A stretch of 18,894 nucleotides of DNA from JBCBTD01 sp039818825 (GTDB lineage Bacteria > Pseudomonadota > Alphaproteobacteria > Geminicoccales > Geminicoccaceae): contig JBCBTD010000073.1 in the NCBI GenBank assembly GCA_039818825.1, positions 1 through 18,894 of the forward strand, written 5' to 3'. Position 1 is the first letter of the stretch; each line of letters starts with the position of its first letter. A model generated the notes under the pieces. The model was not told the origin of the DNA. It saw only the letters and a program-made list of their open reading frames with translations, and searched no databases. This document shows, one piece after another, positions 1-5,697 of this stretch. Position numbers and translations under genes: made by a program.

Positions 1-1
1 G

Positions 2-208
2 GGCGTGCGGCCGATCGTCTGCGAAGACGCCCGCGACCTCGACGACATGATCGCCAAGGCGCGGCACTACGCGGTGCGCGCCGGCCTCGCGACCTCCGGC
101 CAGGCGCTCGTGATCACCGCCGGCCTACCGTTCGGCACCCCCGGCGCGACCAACGCGCTGCGCATCGCTTATGTCACCGACCGCGACGTCGACGCTGCCA
201 ACGAGTAA
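2..208 (+). CDS. pyk: Pyruvate kinase, C-terminal fragment (5' end outside window)
   Basis: The reading frame is open at the left edge and ends in TAA, giving the last 68 or so residues of a longer protein. The segment with GLPFGTPGATNALRIA matches the end of the pyruvate kinase C-terminal domain, where a Gly-x-Pro-x-Gly-x-x-Gly stretch precedes the last beta strand. Pyruvate kinase transfers phosphate from PEP to ADP to give pyruvate in the last step of glycolysis. The catalytic barrel is not in view, so activity cannot be judged. The next gene starts 131 bp downstream on the same strand; I saw no convincing terminator in between, so read-through is possible. The family call is confident because the tail motif is distinctive. 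Confidence 0.88.
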   Translation, partial: GVRPIVCEDARDLDDMIAKARHYAVRAGLATSGQALVITAGLPFGTPGATNALRIAYVTDRDVDAANE

Positions 209-339
209 CGTCGCCAGCCGTTTCAGGCCTCGTTCATGCCCCACTCGTCGACGCTTCACGTTGCCGACCGAAGGGGGTCAGAACCGGGTGCTACCTTGTC
301 GACCGTCGCCGCAGGAGCGAAGCGAGGGAGACGAGGATC
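209..339 (+). other. Intergenic spacer between pyk and the four-gene operon
   Basis: The spacer is 131 bp. Purine-rich GAGGGAG and GAGGA elements lie just before the ATG at 340 and probably serve as ribosome binding site. I could not pick out a convincing promoter or intrinsic terminator. Any promoter of the downstream two-component operon must lie here or further upstream. Confidence 0.4.
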
Positions 340-1410
340 ATGGACTTTGCGATGCACCAGCCGCCCGTGGTGTCCCCGGACACGAAGTGGGCGTTCACCA
401 CGCGCCGCGTGCGCCGCAGCGACGCCGTCGGGCTCAGCACGGCGTTCGGCGACGCCCAGCCCGGTGATCTCCTCGTGGGCGAAATCGCTGCGGCCGGCCA
501 GCACAGAACGATCCAACTGGCGACCGGCCGGGCGTCCGAGACGTACCTCGGCGACCGCATCGTCGCCTGCGTCGGCGACCGCTACGCACCGGATCAATTC
601 GAGGCCTTTGCCGAGATCGACGCGGGCGGTTGCGATCTCGTCGCCGCTGGCGGCATCGTCGGCCGCGCGGTCTACGCCAACGATCGGATGCGCGAACCGA
701 CGCGGGTCGCCCCGATCGGGCTCTTGACCCAGGGCGACGGCCGCCACGTCAACGTCGCCGACTACGCCCTCCCGCCGCGCAACGTGCCGACCCGCCCGGC
801 CGTCATCGGCGTGTTCGGTGCGTCGATGAACGCCGGCAAGACCACGGCCGCCGTCAGCATCGCCCACGGCCTTCGCCGCGGCGGCTTTCGCGTCGCCGGC
901 ATCAAGGCGACCGGCACCGGCGCGTTCCGTGACTTCAACGCCTTCGTCGACGCCGGCGTTCCGGCTTGGGACTTCACCGACGTCGGCATGGCCACCACCT
1001 ACAAGATGCCGATCGGCCGCATCGAAGCCGGCCTCGCGACCTTGCTAGCCACCGCTGCCGAAGGCGGCGCCGAGGTCGCGGTCGTCGAGTTCGCCGATGG
1101 CGTCTTCCAGCGCGAGACCGCGGCCCTGCTCCACTCGCCGCGAACCCGGTCGCGCCTCGACGCGGTGATGTTCGCGGCGGGCGACGCGTTGAGCAGCGTC
1201 TGCGGCGTCCAGGTGCTGCGCGACGCCGGCTTCGAGCCGATCGCCGTCAGCGGCATGGTCACGGCCTCGCCCCTAGCGCGGCGTGAGGCGGAGGAGGCCA
1301 CCGGAGCACGGTTCGCGACGCGCGACGACCTGCGGAACCCGGCCATCGCCATCCCACTCGTGGTTCCGGCACTCGGTTGCCCCGAAGCGCGCGTGCTGAC
1401 TGCGGCGTGA
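340..1410 (+). CDS. P-loop NTPase of the MobB/DUF1611-like type
   Basis: This is a 356-residue soluble protein. Residues 160-168 (GASMNAGKT, Lys167) form a Walker A motif of the SIMIBI type seen in MobB, dethiobiotin synthetase and DUF1611 proteins. It is followed by a helix and by VAGIKATGTGAFRDF, which resembles the MobB segment after strand 2. A strand ending in VVEFADG, around residues 247-253, could be the Walker B region. The N-terminal 150 or so residues look like a separate alpha/beta domain I do not recognise. No transmembrane segment or signal peptide is seen. The stop overlaps the start of the degenerate ABC gene by 4 nt (GTGA), so the two are probably translated together. A nucleotide-dependent ligase, transferase or switch role is possible; the substrate cannot be told. 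A role in molybdopterin cofactor synthesis is not supported by the neighbours. Confidence 0.72.
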   Translation: MDFAMHQPPVVSPDTKWAFTTRRVRRSDAVGLSTAFGDAQPGDLLVGEIAAAGQHRTIQLATGRASETYLGDRIVACVGDRYAPDQFEAFAEIDAGGCDLVAAGGIVGRAVYANDRMREPTRVAPIGLLTQGDGRHVNVADYALPPRNVPTRPAVIGVFGASMNAGKTTAAVSIAHGLRRGGFRVAGIKATGTGAFRDFNAFVDAGVPAWDFTDVGMATTYKMPIGRIEAGLATLLATAAEGGAEVAVVEFADGVFQRETAALLHSPRTRSRLDAVMFAAGDALSSVCGVQVLRDAGFEPIAVSGMVTASPLARREAEEATGARFATRDDLRNPAIAIPLVVPALGCPEARVLTAA

Positions 1411-3047
1411 CCGGCCTTCCAACGGTCCTGAACGGGAGACGCGCCCGCTTCGCGTCCCTCGTCGCTGCCGCCGGCATCGGCCAAGCGTTGTGCGCCGGCA
1501 TCGCGGCATTCGCCACCCGCGACGTGTTCGCAGCCCTGGCCGGCAGCGGTCCGCTGCCGTTGGCCGCTTTGTGCCTGCTGACCTTGGCCGGTGCGGGCAT
1601 CGCGCTCCTGCGGGTCGTCAGCCGAACGCTGGCCGAGCGCCTGGGGCACGACTTCGCCATCGAGGTGCGCGCGACGCTCTACCGCCACCTCGCCGGCATG
1701 TCGCGTGAGGTCTTGGCGCAGCGCCGCGCCGGCGCGCTCGGCTTGCGCTTCGTCGGCGACCTCACCGCCGCCCGTTCCTGGGTCGCCAGCGGCCTCACCC
1801 GGCTGCTCGCCGCCGGCATCGTGCTCCCCGGCGGCGCGCTCGTCCTCGCCGCCCTGAACCCCACCCTTGCCGTCGCCGCGGCCGTCCCGCTTCTGGTCAC
1901 GCTGGTGGCGATGGCCGCGTTCTCCGTCGGCGTCAGGCGCCTGCACCGGCGGCTTCGCGCGCGTCGTGCCCGCATCGCGATTTCGATGTTGGAGCGCGCG
2001 GCGATGGCACCCGACCTCGACGTCATGGGCCGCACCGCCCAGGAGCTGAGCCGGCTGCAGCGACTGGGCATGACCTTGCGCCGCTCGGCCGTGGAGCGGA
2101 TTCGCGCCGTTGCCGGCTTGCGCGCCGTGCCGGACCTCGGCGTCGCCGTGGCTGGCGCAGCACTCCTTTGGGCGGCCCACGGCGCCGGGGCAACCGCCGC
2201 CGATTCCGCCGGCGCTCTTGCGGTCCTCGGCATCCTATCCGCGCCGCTGCGTGAGCTTGCCGGCGTTTGGGATCGCCGCTGCGCCTGGCTGTCGGCGCGG
2301 CGCAAGCTGGAGAGCTTCCTCGCGACACCGTCCGAACTGCGTCGCCGGGCGCGGCGCCCGTCGACGGACGACCTCGTCTTGCCGCTCGGGGGCGCGAGCG
2401 AAGCCGGCGCCATGCTCAACCTGCCGGCGTCGTGCCGCGTCCTCCTCAGTGGACCGCCCGGCGCCGGCCACGGCTCGCTGGTCCGCGCGGCGACGGGCCT
2501 GAACGGCCCGACTCGGGCAGCGCGCGGTGTCCGTCCCGGAACGCCGCCACCCGCCACCCTGCTGGTTGCGCCCGACGCCGCCATCCTCCGTGGCAGTCTG
2601 CGGCGCGCGCTGACGCTGGGCGTCGCCCCCCGACCGGATGACGCGACGCTCCGGGCCGCGGCAGCCGAGTTCGGCCTCAGCCACTTCGCCGCTGGGCCGG
2701 ACGGCCTCGATCTGCGGCTGGGTGAAGCCGGGCGGCCACTGAATGCAGGCGAACGGCTACGGGTTCATCTGGTGCGCGCATCGCTTGCCGTGGTCGACCT
2801 CGTGGCGATCGACGCTTCGGAAACGCTGCTCGACGAGCTGACCAGAAGCGCGCTGCGAACGTTCGTCGCGCGTTCCGAGGCGCGCGTGCTCATCGCCGCG
2901 TCCGATCCGTCGTTGGTCGACCTCGCTGATCGCCACTTGGTCGTCGACGGCGACGGCCTCGCAGAGGCTACGGCAACCGCCTGGCCCCAAGGTGATGCGA
3001 GAGAGGCTTGGCGGGACGTGTCGTCTGGGCAACCATGCGGCCCATGA
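1407..3047 (+). CDS. Exporter-type ABC protein with degenerate nucleotide-binding domain
   Basis: The 546-residue protein has the layout of a half-size ABC exporter: six hydrophobic segments (about 15-35, 48-70, 127-152, 155-178, 244-262, 265-290) and a C-terminal ATPase-like domain (about 325-530). The ATPase motifs are recognisable but broken. Walker A reads GPPGAGHGS, with His355 for the essential Lys. The signature reads LNAGE (445-449) instead of LSGGQ. Walker B ends in Asp469-Ala470, so the catalytic Glu is missing. The H-loop position appears to be Ser499. ATP hydrolysis is therefore unlikely, and the protein may be a sensor, a pseudo-subunit or a scaffold. GTG at 1407 is chosen because it overlaps the upstream stop as GTGA; a TTG at 1377 in the same frame is a weaker alternative. 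The frame is intact and codon use matches the neighbours, so it is not an obvious pseudogene. It overlaps the kinase gene by ATGA. Confidence 0.78.
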   Translation: MTGLPTVLNGRRARFASLVAAAGIGQALCAGIAAFATRDVFAALAGSGPLPLAALCLLTLAGAGIALLRVVSRTLAERLGHDFAIEVRATLYRHLAGMSREVLAQRRAGALGLRFVGDLTAARSWVASGLTRLLAAGIVLPGGALVLAALNPTLAVAAAVPLLVTLVAMAAFSVGVRRLHRRLRARRARIAISMLERAAMAPDLDVMGRTAQELSRLQRLGMTLRRSAVERIRAVAGLRAVPDLGVAVAGAALLWAAHGAGATAADSAGALAVLGILSAPLRELAGVWDRRCAWLSARRKLESFLATPSELRRRARRPSTDDLVLPLGGASEAGAMLNLPASCRVLLSGPPGAGHGSLVRAATGLNGPTRAARGVRPGTPPPATLLVAPDAAILRGSLRRALTLGVAPRPDDATLRAAAAEFGLSHFAAGPDGLDLRLGEAGRPLNAGERLRVHLVRASLAVVDLVAIDASETLLDELTRSALRTFVARSEARVLIAASDPSLVDLADRHLVVDGDGLAEATATAWPQGDAREAWRDVSSGQPCGP

Positions 3048-4603
3048 AAATCGTCACTCGTCTGCAGCTATTCTTCCTGCTGATGCTCGCCCTCTGCCTC
3101 GCCGGTGCAGGGCTTTCGCTGTGGAGTCAGCGGCAGGCCCAGCACAGCGTCGAGCGGATCAACCTCGCGCATCAGGTCTATGACGGCTACCTGTCGCTCA
3201 GCAGCCATACCTACCAGCTCTTCAAGCAGTACGGCGACACGATGCTCGTCGGCGATCGCGACTTCGGCGTCGAGAAGATCCAGCTGACCCGGCGGATCCG
3301 GGGCGATATCGCCCGGATCAGGCAGCTCATCGGCACCGAGATCGACCTCGTCGGCGAAGAAGAGATCGAAGAGCTCGAGTTCATCGGCGCCATCGAGGTC
3401 AAGATCGAGCAGTTGGTCGCCGCCCTCGACCGGGTCACGGAAGCGACCGAGCCCGGCGACGTGGCGTCCCGCTGGGGCGAGCTTTCCCGCATCCTCCACG
3501 ACGACATCGATCGCGACTTCCACTCGATGATCGACACGGCTCTGGAAGAGGAAGTCAGAGAGGTCGAGGAAACGCGGGCGGAGGTCCGCCAGCGCCTCGT
3601 CATCTCGCAAGTTCTGTCGATCGTCTTCGCCGCCTCGGCAGCAGTGCTCTGCGCGCTCTGCCTCGTTGCGATCAACCGCCAGGTCACCAAGCCGGCCCAG
3701 CGGCTGCTCAACGCCGTCAGGCGTTTCAGTGACGGCGATCTCAAGCACCGCGTGGCCCTGCCCGGCACCGACGAGCTGGCCGAGATCGGCCGCACCTTCG
3801 ACCAGATGGCGGCCAGCATCGCCGCGAGAACGGCGTCGCTGTCGTCGGAGAACGCGCAGCTCGACCAGGCCGTACGCGAGCGGACGGCGCAGTTGGAGCG
3901 ACTGCTCGAGGAGTCCAGGCGGTCGGACCAGAACCGCCGCCGGATGCTGACCGACGTCAGTCACGAACTGCGAACGCCGTTGACCATCATCCAGGGCGAG
4001 GCGGACATCGCACTCCGCGGACGGGAGAAGTCGCCCGACGTCTACCGCGACGCGCTGGTACGGACCCGCGAGGCGGCCGCGCACACCGCGCGGATCATCG
4101 ACGATCTGTTGTTCGTCGCGCGCAACGAGAGCGGCGAAGCCCGCCTCGTCGTGACGGACGTCGACCTCGTCGAGCTGTCGCACGACGTCGCGGCGACCTA
4201 CGACCGGTCGCTCGAGCTCGTCACCGACCTGCGCCACGCGCCGATCCGCGGCGACGCCGCCCGCATCCGCCAGGCCGTTCTGGTGCTGCTGGACAACGCC
4301 CACCACCACGGTGGCTCGAACGTCGTCCTCCGCCTCGATCACACACCCGGCGGCTATCGGATCGCCGTCGAGGACGACGGTCCGGGCATGAGCGACACCG
4401 AGAAAGCCAGCGCGTTCGAGCGGTTCTTCCGTGGCTCGAACGCGGCTCGACGCTACGGTGAAGGATTGGGGCTCGGTCTGCCGATCGGCTTGGCCATCGC
4501 CGAGGCCCACGGCGGTACCATCACGCTCCAGGACCGGAGTGGCCAGGGGCTGGTCGCGTCGATTCTGCTGCCCCGCCAACCCAAGCTACGAGCCGTCTCG
4601 TGA
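3044..4603 (+). CDS. Membrane sensor histidine kinase (HAMP-HisKA-HATPase)
   Basis: The 519-residue protein has one membrane helix at 7-26, an extracytoplasmic helical and very acidic domain of about 160 residues, a second membrane helix near 190-210, a HAMP linker (about 211-265) and a short coiled coil. The HisKA H-box DVSHELRTP has phospho-acceptor His307. The ATPase domain shows an N-box with Asn418 (LLDNAHHHGG), a G1 box with Asp445 (EDDGPGM) and a G2 box starting near residue 472 (GEGLGLGLP). All catalytic elements look intact. The acidic helical input domain is not one I can assign to a ligand class. ATG at 3044 is chosen because it overlaps the ABC stop as ATGA; an upstream in-frame start at 3008 would add 12 residues inside the ABC gene. 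The kinase overlaps the response regulator by GTGA, so the two are cognate partners. Gene order suggests it may read the state of the ABC protein. Confidence 0.92.
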   Translation: MKIVTRLQLFFLLMLALCLAGAGLSLWSQRQAQHSVERINLAHQVYDGYLSLSSHTYQLFKQYGDTMLVGDRDFGVEKIQLTRRIRGDIARIRQLIGTEIDLVGEEEIEELEFIGAIEVKIEQLVAALDRVTEATEPGDVASRWGELSRILHDDIDRDFHSMIDTALEEEVREVEETRAEVRQRLVISQVLSIVFAASAAVLCALCLVAINRQVTKPAQRLLNAVRRFSDGDLKHRVALPGTDELAEIGRTFDQMAASIAARTASLSSENAQLDQAVRERTAQLERLLEESRRSDQNRRRMLTDVSHELRTPLTIIQGEADIALRGREKSPDVYRDALVRTREAAAHTARIIDDLLFVARNESGEARLVVTDVDLVELSHDVAATYDRSLELVTDLRHAPIRGDAARIRQAVLVLLDNAHHHGGSNVVLRLDHTPGGYRIAVEDDGPGMSDTEKASAFERFFRGSNAARRYGEGLGLGLPIGLAIAEAHGGTITLQDRSGQGLVASILLPRQPKLRAVS

Positions 4604-5283
4604 ACATCCTGCTGGTCGAGGACGAGACCCGCGTCGCCGACTTCATCAAGCGCGGCCTCAAATGCGAAGGCTGGCTGATCCAGCATGCGCCGGACGGTGA
4701 ACAGGCGCTGGAGGTGCTGGCGTCCCACAGCTTCGAGGTCGTCATCCTCGACGTCATGCTGCCCGGCATCTCCGGGCGTGACGTGTGCCGCACCATGCGC
4801 GCCCGTGGCCTGCACACGCCGGTGTTGATGTTGACGGCGCTCGATTCGGTGAGCGAGCGGGTCGAAGGTCTGCAAAGCGGCGCCGACGACTACCTCTTGA
4901 AACCTTTTGCCTTCGACGAGTTGGTCGCCCGGCTGGAGGCGCTCGTTCGGCGCGAGCGCGACTTCAAAACCGGCGATGGCCGCCGTCTCCTCACCTGCGA
5001 GGGCGTCGCTTTCGATCTCGAGACGTTGACGATCACGGTCGACGACGCGCCGGTGGAGTTCACCTCCAAGGAGCGGGACGTCCTCAACCTCTTCATGTCC
5101 AATCTGGGCAAACCACTGACCCGCGAGCGCATCCTCAACGCCGCCTGGAGCATCCAGGAAGACCCGCTGACCAACGTCGTCGACGTCTACGTCGCGCGTA
5201 TTCGCCGGAAGCTCGGCGCCTATGGCGGCCTGCTGCAGACCGTCCGCGGGGTCGGCTATCGCTTCGGTGGCCGGCCGGCCTGA
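4600..5283 (+). CDS. OmpR/PhoB-family response regulator
   Basis: The 227-residue protein has a receiver domain (1-115) with Glu7/Asp8, phospho-acceptor Asp51 in VVILDVMLPG, switch Thr79 and Lys101 in LLKPF. A winged-helix output domain follows (about 130-224), with the KERDVLNLF and NVVDVYVARIRRKLG elements and a VRGVGYRF wing typical of the OmpR class. It is expected to bind direct-repeat DNA as a dimer after phosphorylation by the kinase encoded just upstream. The GTG start overlaps the kinase stop as GTGA. Its targets cannot be read from this window; autoregulation of the operon from the 209-339 spacer is common for the class. It ends 28 bp from the convergent small gene. Confidence 0.95.
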   Translation: MNILLVEDETRVADFIKRGLKCEGWLIQHAPDGEQALEVLASHSFEVVILDVMLPGISGRDVCRTMRARGLHTPVLMLTALDSVSERVEGLQSGADDYLLKPFAFDELVARLEALVRRERDFKTGDGRRLLTCEGVAFDLETLTITVDDAPVEFTSKERDVLNLFMSNLGKPLTRERILNAAWSIQEDPLTNVVDVYVARIRRKLGAYGGLLQTVRGVGYRFGGRPA

Positions 5284-5311
5284 ACCGGCACGCCGCCACC
5301 GTCGCGGAAAC

Positions 5312-5548
5312 TCAGAAGTAAACGCCGCGGTAGAACTGCGGACGGCGCGGCGTCGGCGGCTGGTCGTCGAGCACGCCGCCGTCGAAGAACGCGCCACGGT
5401 AGAACATGCGGCGGCCGCTGCGCGGCAGGTCGCGGGGCGTCCGGTGCTCGTGCGTGACAGGCACGCCGCGATAGCGCAAGTGGCAGCGATCACCGGCGCG
5501 GATCGTGTCGCGGTCGGCGGCGTCGAACTCCTGGAACATCGTGGCCAT
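5312..5548 (-). CDS. Small protein with three YRG motifs (DUF4278-like)
   Basis: This 78-residue protein has three spaced copies of an aromatic/YRG motif: LRYRGVPV (24-31), MFYRGAFF (48-55) and QFYRGVYF (71-78, the very C-terminus). The motif resembles the short YRG-containing DUF4278 proteins known mainly from cyanobacteria; the resemblance is from memory and not tested. No signal peptide or membrane helix is visible. The linkers are rich in Pro, Arg and Asp and look disordered. The gene is credible because ATG 5548 is preceded by a strong GAGAGGGG Shine-Dalgarno with 7-nt spacing and because of the internal motif repetition. It is convergent with the response regulator and divergent from the pentapeptide-repeat gene. 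Function is unknown. Confidence 0.72.
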   Translation of the reverse strand: MATMFQEFDAADRDTIRAGDRCHLRYRGVPVTHEHRTPRDLPRSGRRMFYRGAFFDGGVLDDQPPTPRRPQFYRGVYF

Positions 5549-5697
5549 CGTCGATCCCCTCTCGCCCGGTGCGGCGACGCTCCCTGCACCGCCGATGACG
5601 AGACCCTATCCGCATCGTCCGCGGCGCTCCGTAGCAGCGGCTACACGTTCCACGTGAACAGGATCACACCACTCAACCGCCGTTGCGCGGCCTCTTC
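5549..5697. promoter_or_regulatory. Divergent intergenic region with a short inverted repeat
   Basis: These 149 bp must carry the promoters for the small YRG gene (leftward) and the pentapeptide gene (rightward). A 13-bp inverted repeat, GTTC-CACGT-GAAC, lies at 5647-5659 and could be an operator. No confident -35/-10 pair was found for either direction. Confidence 0.35.
5556..5563 (-). promoter_or_regulatory. Shine-Dalgarno of the small YRG protein
   Basis: On the minus strand this reads GAGAGGGG, 7 nt before the ATG at 5548. It is the main support that the small gene is translated and that its start is right. Confidence 0.7.

Noticed and set aside
340..1410. Assignment of the P-loop gene as mobB (molybdopterin-guanine dinucleotide biosynthesis).
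   Set aside because: Similarity is limited to the P-loop and the following strand; the N-terminal domain differs and no molybdenum cofactor genes are nearby.
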